Shown: in pieces, positions 44,850 to 55,866 of the stretch
How the letters are laid out: each line of letters begins with the position of its first letter
Position numbering within the stretch: position 1 is the first letter of the stretch
Origin: Paroedura picta
Lineage: Eukaryota > Chordata > Lepidosauria > Squamata > Gekkonidae
Direction of reading: 5' to 3'
Assembly (NCBI RefSeq): GCF_049243985.1
Contig: NC_135384.1
Location: forward strand, 14,938,501 to 15,002,500
Length of the DNA: 64,000 nucleotides
The notes under the pieces: model-generated
What the model was told of the DNA's origin: nothing
What the model saw: the letters and a program-made list of their open reading frames with translations, nothing else
Databases searched by the model: none
Translations under genes and position numbers: made by a program

Positions 44850-45125
44850 AAAAGGTAAAAGTAAAGGTATCCCCTGTGCAAGCACCGAGTCATGTCTGAC
44901 CCTCCAGCATTTTCTTGGCAGACTTAATACGGGGTGGTTTGCCAGTGCCTTCCCCAGTCGTTACCGTTTACCCCCCAGCAAGCTGGGTACTCATTTTACC
45001 GACCTCAGAAGGATGGAAGGCTGAGTCAACCTTGAGCCGGCTGCTGGGATTGAACTCCCAGCCTCATGGGCAGAGCTTTCAGACTGCATGTCTGCTGCCT
45101 TATCACTCTGCGCCGCAAGAGGCTC
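44850..45125 (-). mobile_element. tRNA-type SINE, full length
   Basis: AAAGGTAAAAGTAAAGG tail side, TCATTTTACCGACCTCAG middle, and a tRNA-like head whose complement has GAGTTCAATCCCAGC (B box) and AAGGCAGCAGACATGC. It has a small internal deletion compared with 61441. Confidence 0.88.
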
Positions 45126-45430
45126 ATGTAATAGACAGTATAAGAACATCAAAAACATTATTTGCCATTCAGTGTGCCTGGAGCATATAAACATCTTTAG
45201 ATATATTTTTAAAAGCTGTCTTAAAAATAAACCAACTAGGTTTTTATACAGTTCTATATTTGCCATTGTTTAAAAGAGGAACCCTAAATTATACTCAGAA
45301 TCCCAATTTGGTCTACTGCAGTGGACTTTATTCTCCAGAAACTATTGTTAGGGTTGCAACCTATGTAAACGTATTAAATTCTAAATACACCAGCATGCAA
45401 GTTATACTCCAGAAATAGGAGAGGCTCTAT
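45126..45430. other. No recognisable feature
   Basis: AT-rich spacer. Confidence 0.5.
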
Positions 45431-45662
45431 ATGAGAGCTAGCATGGTGTAGTGGTTAAGAGTGGTAGCCTCTAATCTGGAGAACCACATGCTGCCAGATG
45501 GATGATCTTGGACTAGACACAGTTTTCTCAGAGGTATCTCAGCCCCACCTACCTCACAGGGTGTTTGTTGTGGGGAGAAGAAGGGAAGACCATTGTAAAT
45601 CACTTGAGACTCCTTCAGGGAGTGAAAAGCAAGGGGAGGGGGAACCAATTCTTTTTCTTCTA
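45431..45662 (+). mobile_element. Sauria-like SINE, older diverged copy
   Basis: AGCATGGTGTAGTGGTTAAG, CTCACAGGGTGTTTGTTG, TTGAGACTCCTTCAGGG, then a broken (CTT) tail. Confidence 0.82.
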
Positions 45663-47319
45663 TCTTTTAATGAAACCATCACTTACACACATACACACAA
45701 AGAGATAGCGGGCATAAAATGACCAAATTTGAAACAAGAATCCAATATTAAATCCATCCTACATTAACCAAACTCATTCGGAATGCTTTCTCATGTTTTA
45801 CAAACAAAACCCATAAAAGCTATTGTCCCCCGAGAGACCGTTAGTAGCAGGAATATTATCATTCGGGAACATTTTCCCTATTTGAATTAATATCTGCTTC
45901 AGTCCAGTCATGTCCTAATATACATGCAGTAGAAGCAGAATATAGAAGATTGTTAGTTTTATGGAGAGAAAAGAAGGGAAAGTCCTCTTGGAGAATCACA
46001 GGATCTACATGAACAGAAGGGACAGGGACCACTGTGAGAAAGAAAACTGATGAGCTTAACAGTACAATTGGTGGGATCCTACCATTCCACAGCTGTAGAA
46101 TCTTCTTTTGATAAGCAGATTCTTCCTCTGGAAGAAGGATCCTTGTGCTGGAGCAAGACTTTAAACTTCTTGAGAAGAAGGTAGGATACCTCCCTGTGAC
46201 TTTGTAATGGGGATGCCGTAATAATTTGATCTCAGACCAATCCTGTGGACTACAGGGTGGTCACCTACTAGCATTTTTATTGCAATAACTTATCACAATT
46301 ACTTTTAACTGAAGATGTGACAATGATCCCAGGTGACATGTATGTACAAAGACTCCACAATTGTAGATCTCAGTCACTATGGTCTTGTTCCAGTGGGGAA
46401 AACCACAGAGGCAAAGACATTATTTCAGATTTCCCCAGCAGTCTGCATTTTCTTCTCTGTTGTGATTCTCCCCCCCCTATAATTGGTCCCAGTTTTGCAG
46501 GAGGGAAATCCTTATGACAAATTGGTGTCTCTTATTTGGACTGCCTTGTTTGATTTAATCCTTTCATAAAAGTAGCCAAGCTTGCTATGGAGATGAGATT
46601 CACGTGATTTACTGGCTCTTATAGCAATGCAACCCCTTAGACCTTTCATGCAGCAGGTCTTGTGACTTCACTTATGTTAACTGTATACTAAGTTTTGTTC
46701 TCCCAGCCAAATTAAATTGGAGATCTAGACACCAACAGTCCCTTCTGCAGTAAAATGTTGTTCCAGGATCCTCACCTCTTCCATATCAATGTACAGTCCA
46801 CTATCTGGTTGGGAGGACTTTGATCAACAAAAGTAAAATCTAGAAGAAGAGTTAAAACTGTAGGATTGTGCGGTCCCCATCTCCCACCGTAAAGTTAATC
46901 TGCACTTACCGTGGATACAAATGGGTTGTGGCAATTTTTTTCTTGGTTTATGCATTTGTAAAAGCTACCCATTACCAAAGGAGAACATACAGTCTCCAGA
47001 GAAACATGATGCAATAGTTTCTGAAGAGTACGATTTCCTGCTAGTTTATTTTTCTCTCCTTCAAGATTAAAAATGAAACAGACCTTTCTGTCATCATAAT
47101 CTACTATACCCCTCTTATGCAACCAAACTTTATAATTTGTGTTAAATTTGGAACGTTCTTTTGCCCAGCCAAGGAATCAGTAGAAGTAGGTGGGATGGTA
47201 CTGGTGGTACAGGATTAGACCCACCACCTTTTTCACTGATAACTGAAAACTAGGAGAGTATTCTTTGGCCACCAAAAAAAAGAAAAAAGAAAAAGAAAAG
47301 AAGTTATGATGGGGTTTGA
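45663..47319. other. No gene recognised
   Basis: AT-rich DNA between the two OR5/8/9-like genes. Open frames up to 75 codons show no motif. A purine-rich stretch lies at 47273-47305. Confidence 0.5.
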
Positions 47320-47640
47320 GTGACCTGCACAGACAAAAACCATATATTTTAAAAATTGTTAAGCATTTGTTGCATGATATGACCATTTATGGGTATGTTG
47401 ACCTACTTCCTGCCCCTCCCAAAATGGCCAGTGATAGGCCGGGATGGGATGGGATGGAAAGGGGAGAGGCCCTGGATGAGCATGTACACAACTATGCTTC
47501 ACCACCATATTCTGCACAATCACACCACTTCTGGGATTTCTTGAAGCCCCAAAAAATGTTTCAGGGGTTTATCAATGGTAAATATGCTGAGAAAGGCTGC
47601 CCTGAGGCCAGATTATATCTTACATTTTTTTCCAGAGTCA
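47320..47640. repeat. Dispersed repeat, copy 2
   Basis: Homologous to 33590-33850 (ATGATATGACCATTTATGG, AAAATGGCCAGTGATAGG, CCATATTCTGCACA). It ends about 45 bp before the Helitron-like element. Confidence 0.7.
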
Positions 47641-47787
47641 TCCATAAAATTAGGCAGCTTTTGAAGTACTTATCACATTGTATATTATCTTTAACCGCTC
47701 CTAGCGGAGCGGAAGAAATAAAACAGTAAGGGCCCCGAGGGCGGGCCCTGTCCGGGATGAGGAAGGGTGCCAATAGGCCCCTTCCCC

Positions 47788-47954
47788 TGGACTGACAAGC
47801 GGAGGGCCCAATCGGAAGGCGCGAAGCGCCTCCCGATTGGGCCCTCCGCTTGTCAGTCCAGCCCCAAACTGTCAATCAGCAGCCGCGCACAACGCGGCTG
47901 CTGATTGGCTGTTTGCCTGGACTACAGCCAATAGGGAGGCGCGAAGCGCCTCCC
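47788..47954. repeat. Three successive palindromes in the Helitron-like element
   Basis: The first has perfect 28-bp arms (47788-47815 and 47833-47860) with a further GGCGC/GCGCC stem inside. The second has perfect 15-bp arms (47873-47887 and 47893-47907) and a 5-nt loop. The third has 9-bp arms (47934-47942 and 47946-47954) around GAA. The AGGCGCGAAGCGCCT core occurs in both the first and the third. Confidence 0.92.
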
Positions 47955-48076
47955 AACCCGCCCCATCCCCGACGAGGGCTACCCTTCCCTGCACGGCGGC
48001 CATTACTCTGCTGGCCGCCGAAAGGGAAGGTAGGCCTGCGGCTCCCTGTGCCTTCCCCCAACTGGGGGAGTACAAA

Positions 48077-49790
48077 GGATTCTGCGGGCCCGGGGACGGC
48101 GCAGGGCGGCTTGCTGAGCCGCCCTGCGCCGTTCCCGGGCGCTCAGAAACCTTTGCCGCTGGGGGGGTGGGAGGGGAGAATGGCTTCTGCGCGCCCGGGG
48201 AGGGCGCAAGGCGGCCGAGCCGCCCTGCGCCCCTCCCGGGCGCTCAGAAGCCTTTGCAGTTGGGGGGGGTGGGAGGGGAGAATGGCTTCTGCGCGCCCGG
48301 GGAGGACGCAGGGCGGCCGAGCCGCCCTGCGCCCTTCCCGGGTGCGCAGAAGCCTTTGCAGTTGGGGGGCTGGGAGGGGAGAATGGCTTCTTCGCGCCCG
48401 GGGAGGACGCAGGGCGGCCGAGCCGCCCTGCGTCCTTCCCGGGCACGCAGAAGCTTTTGCAGTTGGGGGGCTGGGAGGGGAGAATGGCTTCTGCGCGCCC
48501 GGGGAGGACGCAGGGCGGCCGAGCCGCCCTGCGCCCTTCCCGGCCGCGCAGAAGCCTTTGCAGTTGGGGGGCTGGGAGGGGAGAATGGCTTCTGCGCGCC
48601 CGGGGAGGACGCAGGGCGGCCGAGCCGCCCTGCGCCCTTCCCGGGCGCGCAGAAGCCTTTGCAGTTGGGGGGCTGGGAGGGGAGAATGGCTTCTGCGCGC
48701 CCGGGGAGGACGCAGGGCGGCCGAGCCGCCCTGCGCCCTTCCCGGGCGCGCAGAAGCCTTTGCAGTTGGGGGGCTGGGAGGGGAGAATGGCTTCTGCGCG
48801 CCCGGGGAGGACGCAGGGCGGCCGAGCCGCCCTGCGCCCTTCCCGGGCGCGCAGAAGCCTTTGCAGTTGGGGGGCTGGGAGGGGAGAATGGCTTCTGCGC
48901 GCCCGGGGAGGACGCAGGGCGGCCGAGCCGCCCTGCGCCCTTCCCGGGCGCGCAGAAGCCTTTGCAGTTGGGGGGCTGGGAGGGGAGAATGGCTTCTGCG
49001 CGCCCGGGGAGGACGCAGGGCGGCCGAGCCGCCCTGCGCCCTTCCCGGGCACGCAGAAGCTTTTGCAGTTGGGGGGCTGGGAGGGGAGAATGGCTTCTGC
49101 GCGCCCGGGGCGGGCGCAGGGCGGCCGAGCCGCCCTGCGCCCTTCCCGGGCGCTCAGAAGCCTTTGCAGTTGGGGGGCTGGGAGGGGAGAATGGCTTCTG
49201 CGCGCCCGGGGCGGGCGCAGGGCGGCCGAGCCGCCCTGCGCCCTTCCCGGGCGCTCAGAAGCCTTTGCAGTTGGGGGGCTGGGAGGGGAGAATGGCTTCT
49301 GCGCGCCCGGGGCGGGCGCAGGGCGGCCGAGCCGCCCTGCGCCCTTCCCGGCCGCTCAGAAGCCTTTGCAGTTGGGGGGCTGGGAGGGGAGAATGGCTTC
49401 TGCGCGCCCGGGGCGGGCGCAGGGCGGCCGAGCCGCCCTGCGCCCTTCCCGGGCGCTCAGAAGCCTTTGCAGTTGGGGGGCTGGGAGGGGAGAATGGCTT
49501 CTGCGCGCCCGGGGAGGGCGCAGGGCGGCCGAGCCGCCCTGCGCCCTTCCCGGGCGCGCAGAAGCCTTTGCAGTTGGGGGGCTGGGAGGGGAGAATGGCT
49601 TCTGCGCGCCCGGGGAGGACGCGGGGGCGGCCGAGCCGCCCTGCGCCCTTCCCGGGCGCTCAGAAGCCTTTGCAGTTGGGGGGCTGGGAGGGGAGAATGG
49701 CTTCTGCGCGCCCGGGGAGGGCGCAGGGCGGCCGAGCAGCCCTGCGCTGTTCCCGGGCGCGCAGGAGCCTTTGCCATCTTTTCCCACCCT
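48077..49790. repeat. 101-bp CpG-rich hairpin minisatellite, about 16-17 units
   Basis: Units beginning GAATGGCTTC recur at 48178, 48280, 48381 and then every 101 bp to 49593, with the last at 49695. A degenerate unit precedes the first. Each unit carries an inverted repeat of about 67 bp: outer 16-bp arms from CTTCTGCGCGCCCGGG and inner 10-bp arms CGCAGGGCGG/CCGCCCTGCG around CCGAG. A G-rich spacer (TTGGGGGGCTGGGAGGGG) follows. There are about 11 CpG per unit. Variants are grouped: GAGGACGC units at 48280-49087, GCGGGCGC units with CGCTCAG at 49088-49491, and mixed units after. Confidence 0.97.
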
Positions 49791-49830
49791 TGCCAGCCAC
49801 CAAGCGCTGTCCCCAGGGACAGTAGCTAGC

Positions 49831-49869
49831 GCCCATTTTATTCTAATATAAAATGGGCTTAAAATCTAG
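49831..49869 (+). other. Helitron 3' terminal hairpin and CTAG end
   Basis: GCCCATTTTAT pairs with ATAAAATGGGC (6-nt loop), followed by TTAAAAT and CTAG. This is the classical termination structure of a Helitron. Confidence 0.75.
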
Positions 49870-50137
49870 TTAACTAGAATTCTGAAAAAAAGTTCTACAG
49901 AGTGAGTTAGATCCCCCTGGCGATTTTTCATGGGCAGAAGATTTTGCACTGATGGAATACAGTTTTCTCACCTTCTGTTCCTTGCTGCAGCCTGAAATGT
50001 CCTCTTTCAATGCTGTCACTGGCATTTCTTATCCCTCAGGAACAAGATTTGTAGGTGTTGGTTGGATTTATTGAATATGTTTCCCACTTTCACTTTACCT
50101 CCCTTTGTACTTGGTTGCTCCCCTTGCCAGTGTAATA

Positions 50138-50345
50138 GTTATTGAGAGGGCTAGACTAGGATCTGGGACATCCATGGTTCAAATCCCCCACTCATGCCAT
50201 GGCAATTCACTGGGTCACGCTGGACCAGTCATAGTCTCTCTGATTAACTTATCTCAAAGTGTTGTGAGGATGAAATGGACAATAGGAGAATGGCATATGC
50301 CACCTTGGGTTGCTATTGGGATATGAATGAATCAATCAATCAAAT
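50138..50345 (+). mobile_element. Sauria SINE
   Basis: GAGGGCTAGACTAGGATCTG, B box GGTTCAAATCC, TTGTGAGGATGAAATGG, CACCTTGGGTTGCTATTGGG, tail (AATGAATCAATC). This matches the classical tRNA-derived Sauria layout. Confidence 0.85.
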
Positions 50346-50579
50346 ATGATGACTAAAAGCATTGAGGGGACACTGAGGCTGGGAAAAGCCTAAACAAACA
50401 AAACAGGCTTGATTTCACAGCACCTCTAGGCCAAGCTGGTTTTTAGCCTCCAAATCCTAAGGTACACGTTAGTCATTTTCATGTGAGATGAAACCAGAAA
50501 AGAAGCTGCCCCTTCTATATGACTCAGATGCAGAAACCTTTATTGGCATACATCCCTTCTAGATGTGTGTATGAGAGAG

Positions 50580-50868
50580 ACAGAGAGACCAGTTTGGTGT
50601 AGTGGTTAGGAGTGCGGACTTCTAATCTTGCATGCCAGGTTTGATTCTGCACTCCCCCACATGCAACCAGCTGGGTGACCTTGGGCTCGCCAGGGCACTG
50701 AGAAAACTGTTCTGACTGAGTAGTGATATCAGGGCTCTCTCAGCCTCACCCACCCCACAGGTTGTCTGTTGTGGGGAGAGGAATGGGAAGGCGACTGTAA
50801 GCCGCTTTGAGCCTCCTTTGGGTAGGGAAAAGTGGCATATAAGAACCAACTCTTCTTCTTCTTCTTCT
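50580..50868 (+). mobile_element. Sauria-like SINE with (CTT)n tail
   Basis: GTAGTGGTTAGGAGTGCGG, GGTTTGATTC, ACCAGCTGGGTGACCTTGG, TATAAGAACCAACTCTTC. Full-length copy. The 105-codon minus-strand open frame here is its antisense reading. Confidence 0.92.
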
Positions 50869-52844
50869 ACCAATTCTGCATGAGGAATTTGTCCCCAGGA
50901 CAGCCTCTCATCGCTCTTGGGTTTTAGTGCTGCTTTCACATGACATCAGCAGCAAACCGGAGTTCTCAAGTGGCTGGCGTGAGTTTTAGTAAGATTTCCT
51001 CCGTGATGAGGGAAATAGCTAAAAAATGATTTCCCTCTTCTTGCTGTGCAACGATCCGGGGAGAAAACAGGGGCAAACCTGTGTGTAGCGAGAAATGCAC
51101 AACAGGCTTTACAGCATTTTGCCTGCCCTTGCACCTGCCCATCCCTCTCAATTTCCTCATCGTGATTTTAAAAAATAATGGCGCAGTCCACGTTGCTGCA
51201 AGACAGCAAAGCTAAATTCCCGATGCAAAAATAAAATGTTCCCCTCACTGTGCATGGTCGTTTTGGGATCAAGCATCATTCCCATTTGCTTTTTTTGGGG
51301 GTGGGGTATGAACAGGAAAAGGGGGGGGCATGCAATGAAGCAGCCCTCTCCCAATCAGCTAGGCATCCATGCTATTTGTTTTTAAACCTTACTGTGAACA
51401 CACAATCACTCATTGGGGTCCAGTTACCATGGCCAGCCTATCACAAATCTACCCCAAACATAAATAGAGACCATTGCATGAAGAATCCCACAAAGAGGAG
51501 GAATGTTTCATTGTTGTGGAATTTCTCCATAGCAATGCGGAAGTGCACGTTAAAAAAATTAATTCAGGGCTTGGGGGTGGGGAAGGAAGTTTGAGTCCCC
51601 AATACAACCACTGTTCAGGGATTGGTGGCTTGTGGTGACTGAAGTTTGTGTTGTTTTCCCTGGCTGCCTCATCGGGAGGCAATAAGCTGTAAGGCAGTAA
51701 GAAAGGAGGCAGTAAGAAAACGTGGGAGGGGTCTCCCGTCAGGAAGTTTGCAAACACGCGGCTTCCAATGGTGCGTTTGCAAACAGAAGGTGGAGAAAGT
51801 TTTATGCCTCCGTGCAGAATTGGTTGGAGAGGGAGAGAGAGAGAGAGAGAAAGAGAGAAAGCATAGAACTGTGTGAAGCTATGTAGAAGGAGCACATGCA
51901 CTCTATATGTAATCTGTATGTAGTCTCCCAGAGAGGACATTGGGCAGATGGTCTTGGCTTAGCAACCTTTCTACAGCTTCTCGCCTTCTCTTAATCTGTA
52001 TTCTTGTCCTGGAACTGCATTTATTCCAGAGCTGTGCCCTGTAGTTACAATGTTGTTTTAGTTAAGATTTATTTCCTTGATCCCTAAACAAAGCTTTGAC
52101 AACATGCTCACAGTATGAAAACATAATCCTTAGTTACTTTAACACTTGGCAGCAACCAAGGGGGTCAGAGAAAAGCAAGAGGTAGTGACACATCACCTAA
52201 GCAAGGTTCTAACATCCTGCCTTATGAGGGAGTTGAGGAGTAAAGGAGTAATTTCTATCTCAGCTGCCAAACTGGGCTGCATTTCACTTACATACTGTTG
52301 GCCAGAGTGCAAAGAATATTCCACCAGTGTCTAATGAAAGGAGCTTTGATTCTTGAACTCTTATACCGCCTCCCCCCCTGCCATCTTGATTATCTCTAAG
52401 GTGCTAATGGACTCCATTCTAGCTCTAGATGCATCAAAAAGACCACTGTAAAAATAAGCTATAGGAGTTTTAAGGGTTGCTTTAGAGAAGATATCCATTT
52501 TAATTATCATCTGTATAAGCAATTATACAGAAACAAGCAGGAAATAATCAGAATCTGAACTATAAGCCAAACATATTCTTTCTTGACATATGTTAACTGC
52601 TAAAAATAACCTTGCAATTTGCATCCATATTACAGTTGGTTCAAGAAAATATGACTTATTAGAGTAGTCTGGTTTCTTTTTTGCTTCTAAAGTATAAGAT
52701 ACAGCAGTTGGAAAGCTTAGCACTGGTACACAGAAATGCCATATAGATACAGAAACTCATTAAACAATACGTGAATAATATGATTAGGCAAATCTAATTG
52801 AAATTAAAAGGAAACATGAAGGGGTGGCAAGTTAAATTGGATGA
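50869..52844. other. No gene recognised
   Basis: Includes an (GA)n stretch near 51834-51860. Open frames up to 163 codons (51449-51940) have no recognised motif and pass through low-complexity DNA. Confidence 0.45.
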
Positions 52845-52935
52845 GCGATAGGGTTGTGAGTGTTCTGCATAGAGCAGGGGGTTGGACTAGATGGCCTATG
52901 AGGTCCCAACTCTATTATTCTATGATTCTATGAAG
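52845..52935 (+). mobile_element. CR1 LINE 3' end
   Basis: GGGGGTTGGACTAGATGGCC, then the canonical CR1 tail TATTCTATGATTCTATG. The only CR1 copy in the window on the plus strand. Confidence 0.9.
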
Positions 52936-53335
52936 GACTGTACCCAACAGAAGATTGTAATAACATCACATGTTATGAAGTCACAGAATGTAATGAAAAA
53001 GAGAGAAGAAAATAGGTGATAGACATTCAACAGAACCATGCTTCTTCTCAAACTGTGACAAAGAACTATCAGATTTTGTCTGAAATAGCATGAGCTAGCT
53101 CCAGCCACCTTTTCTGCTGGAACAGAAGGGAGGAGCAGTCCTCTTTGGCCACTAATGCAGGTGATGTTGGGGATCATGGAGCCTGCATATACAAAAGACA
53201 GATGGATGATGGTTGCAGTAAGGAGGACAATTGGTCAACATTGAGTGAAAAACTAGCTGGATCCAACCCGATGGATGAAATAAAGCTGATAAACATGTTA
53301 ATTCCTTCTGTATGCTGAACAGTACTGCTGAGTGT
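52936..53335. other. 3' flank of the 53336 OR
   Basis: No recognised feature. Confidence 0.45.
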
Positions 53336-54268
53336 TTACTGGGGAGAAGACATTCTTTTGAATTGTCTCCCCAAAGCATCCTTGACTTCTTTGTTCCTTA
53401 GGCTGTATATTAGTGGGTTCAACATTGGTATAACAATGGTGTAAAAGACAGAGACTATTTTGCCTTGGTTAGGAGAAGCCATGGCCCCAGGTTGGCCGTA
53501 CATAAAGAAAGCGGTCCCATAGAACAAAGTTACAGCCATGATGTGAGAAGTACATGTTGAGAAAGCTTTGTGTCTCCCTTGAATAGAAGGTATGCGCAAA
53601 ATTGTAGCAACAATGTAGCCATAGGAGATTAGGACAATTGTGGCTGTCACAACTATGATAAACCCACACATTACTAGGAGGACAATTTCATTGACAAAAG
53701 TAACCGCATGAGAAGCATGCATAACAGCTGGGACATCACAAAAGAACTGGTTGACCTCACTTGACTCACAATAAGGCAAGCTGAAAGTAAAGCCCGTCTG
53801 TGTGCAACAATTTAGAAAGCCAAAGAAATATGATACAGCCACCAGAAGGGCACAGATTTTTTTGGACATGGTAGTATGATAAAGCAAAGGGCTGCAGATG
53901 GCACTGAACCTGTCATATGCCATTACAGCCAAGAAAAAACACTCAGTAGTCCCAAAGAGAGAGAAGAAGAACATTTGACTGGCACATCCATTGTAGGAAA
54001 TGCCCTTGTTCCTGGTTGCAAAGTTCATCATGGCCTTGGGAGTGATGACTGAAGAATAGCAGAGATCTAAGAAGGACAAGTTCTTCAGGAAGAAGTACAT
54101 AGGACTATGGAGTTGTGCATCAACAGTGATGAGAGTGATCATACCAATATTCCCCACCAAGGTCACAATATAAAGCAGCAAGAAGAGAAACCAGAGACCA
54201 ATCTGCAGTCCGGGCTCACCTTGGAATCCCACTAATATGAACTGGGTGATCATGGTGCAGTTTTCCAT
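53336..54268 (-). CDS. Olfactory receptor, class II, OR5/8/9-like
   Basis: Intact 310-codon receptor, MENCTMITQF start with N-glycosylation at NCT. GN in TM1 (39-40), HSPMYFFLKNLSFLDLCYSS from 54, MAYDRFSAIC at 116, NCCTQTGFTF in TM4-loop 2, [13 protein letters not shown] in TM6, PMLNPLIYSLRN in TM7. Unusual: at position 187 the conserved loop 2 Cys (ASCSD in its relative at 43226) is His (ASHAVT), and NHFFCD reads NQFFCD. The frame is otherwise clean, so this may be a recent loss of constraint or a real variant. The ATG is 6 nt after an acceptor (TTTTCATCCCAG, AG at 54275-54276). Confidence 0.95.
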   Translation of the reverse strand: MENCTMITQFILVGFQGEPGLQIGLWFLFLLLYIVTLVGNIGMITLITVDAQLHSPMYFFLKNLSFLDLCYSSVITPKAMMNFATRNKGISYNGCASQMFFFSLFGTTECFFLAVMAYDRFSAICSPLLYHTTMSKKICALLVAVSYFFGFLNCCTQTGFTFSLPYCESSEVNQFFCDVPAVMHASHAVTFVNEIVLLVMCGFIIVVTATIVLISYGYIVATILRIPSIQGRHKAFSTCTSHIMAVTLFYGTAFFMYGQPGAMASPNQGKIVSVFYTIVIPMLNPLIYSLRNKEVKDALGRQFKRMSSPQ

Positions 54269-54574
54269 GTTTTGCTGGGATGAAAAGCTACATATTTATT
54301 GGGATTCAACTTGAGAAAGTAGATTTTTCGGTTAGCAGTCTGGCAGTTTTATCCCTGTGAAATCATAGTAAATTTGGGATTTCAGCAATTCATATCAGAA
54401 GTCCTCCAGACAGAATATCCTACTGGTAGCTTTTTGAAAAACAGCTTCTTGGTGTGATAGTTATCTTACTTGAAATAATTTTAGCCCTGAAAGAGAAAAG
54501 GAGATGTGATCAAAATTGTTCAGAGAAATTAGATTTCGGAACTCTTAAAACTATCAGGAAGTAAAAGACAATTA
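54269..54574. other. 5' side of the 53336 OR
   Basis: Probably intron. A possible donor CAA|GTAAGA (exon end 54480) is weak evidence for a short 5' non-coding exon. Confidence 0.3.
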
Positions 54575-54852
54575 GAAGAAGAAGAAGAGTTGGTTCTTAT
54601 ATGCCACTTTTCTTTACCCGAAGGTGGCTCAAAGCGGCTTACAGTCGCATTCCCTTTCCTCTCCCCACAACAGACACCCTGTGAGGTGGGTGAGGCTGAG
54701 AGAGCCTTGATATCACTGCTGTCAGAACAGTTTTCAGTGCAGTGGCAAGCCCAAGGTCACCCAGCTGGCTGCATGTGGTGGAGTGCAGAATCGAACCTGG
54801 CATGCCAGATTAGAAGTCCGCACTCCTAACCACTACACCAAACTGGCTCTCT
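54575..54852 (-). mobile_element. Sauria-like SINE with (CTT)n tail
   Basis: (AAG)n, AGTTGGTTCTTATATGCC, CACCCAGCTGGCTGCATG, CCTAACCACTACACCAAAC. A well-preserved full-length copy upstream of the 53336 OR. Confidence 0.92.
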
Positions 54853-55402
54853 TAGTACTAAAATACACTCTTGAGGACGGAAGGCCAGTCAGCCTTGTGA
54901 TGCTTCTCTGGTGAGTATACCTTATCAGACATATTCTAAATATACACTGTTACACATTTATACATCATAGGTTGGATCCTTTCTGCTGAATCTAACCCAA
55001 TTTTCCTCCTTCCAACAGCCCCCGTCCCACAGGGCTTATGTCTATACGAATCCCATAATCTCCAACATAATATTTTGGGTAGATCAAAAAGGAATCTGCA
55101 GAAGACCTGATTCGTTCCAACCCAGAATGTTAGTGCACACAATTCCATGTTTAAGGGTTAGTACACCATGCATGTTTTGTATACCATGAGCACAGAAGCA
55201 CTATGATAGAGAGGATACAGCCCAAACATCAGTGCTACTTTTAATGGTTTGTGGCTTCCCACACATAGAAGTTCAAGACAGGCTGATGCTCAATAATTTA
55301 CATACACACAACCACATAATGCTAGATGTAGAGAGCAAAGCTCACTGTGGTGTTTTAAGTAATACTGCAATAGGGCAATCACATTAGAGAGCTGCTTGTA
55401 TA
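54853..55402. other. No recognisable feature
   Basis: AT-rich spacer. Confidence 0.5.
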
Positions 55403-55540
55403 GAACCATAGAATCATAGTATCATAGAATCATAGAATCATAGAGTTGGAAGGGGCCATACAGGCCCATCTAGTCCAACCCCCTGCTCAATGCAGGATCA
55501 GCCCAAAGCATCCTAAAGCATCCTAAATCTTGACATCAAG
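55403..55540 (-). mobile_element. CR1 LINE 3' end
   Basis: Tandem ATAGAATCAT units, GAGTTGGAAGGGGCCATAC, CCAACCCCCTGCTCAATGC. Confidence 0.9.
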
Positions 55541-55599
55541 GAAACACCCACAATTTGGAAGAAGAAAAAGGGAAGAAGAGCTTTTTAAATATATATATG

Positions 55600-55806
55600 C
55601 TTTTTACTACCTAACTGAGTCTCAAAGTGGTTTAAATTAGCCTATCCTTCCTCTCCCTGTAACCTGTGTGGTAGGTAAGGCTGAGAGAACTGTCACTGGC
55701 CTAAGGTCACCCAACTGGCTGCATGTGGAGGAGGAGTGGGGAAATCAAATCCAGCTCTCCAGATTAGAGGCCACCACTCTAACCACTACACCACACTGGC
55801 TCTCCA
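55600..55806 (-). mobile_element. Sauria-like SINE, diverged
   Basis: TGAGTCTCAAAGTGG, AAGGTCACCCAACTGGCTG, TCTAACCACTACACCACACT. An older copy that has lost the CTT tail. Confidence 0.82.
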
Positions 55807-55866
55807 CTCCAAGCGGTTGTGTAGTACCAATGGCAAAGTAACAGTATTCCTTCTTGTTTTCTGGGG

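Larger units (their letters stand above)
47688..49869 (+). mobile_element. Helitron-like element filled by a hairpin minisatellite
   Basis: It starts TCTTTAACC directly after an A (47687) and ends CTAG directly before a T (49870), the TC...CTRR ends and A^T site of Helitrons. The 3' end has the expected hairpin: perfect 11-bp arms (49831-49841, 49848-49858) around 6 nt, then 7 nt, then CTAG. The 5' end has a small hairpin too (47695-47701 with 47706-47712). Inside are three larger palindromes (47788-47954) and then about 16 units of a 101-bp CpG-rich repeat. No Rep/helicase coding sequence is present, so it is non-autonomous. The very long open frames (up to 662 codons in all three plus frames) are an effect of GC-rich, stop-free repeat sequence. 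Family assignment is by structure only. Confidence 0.7.

Noticed and set aside
47837-49851. Open frames of 662, 659, 464 and 349 codons in the GC-rich array
   Set aside because: All three plus frames and minus frames are open at once, and the unit of 101 bp is not a multiple of three. The peptides are the same repeat read in shifting frames, so they are not genes.
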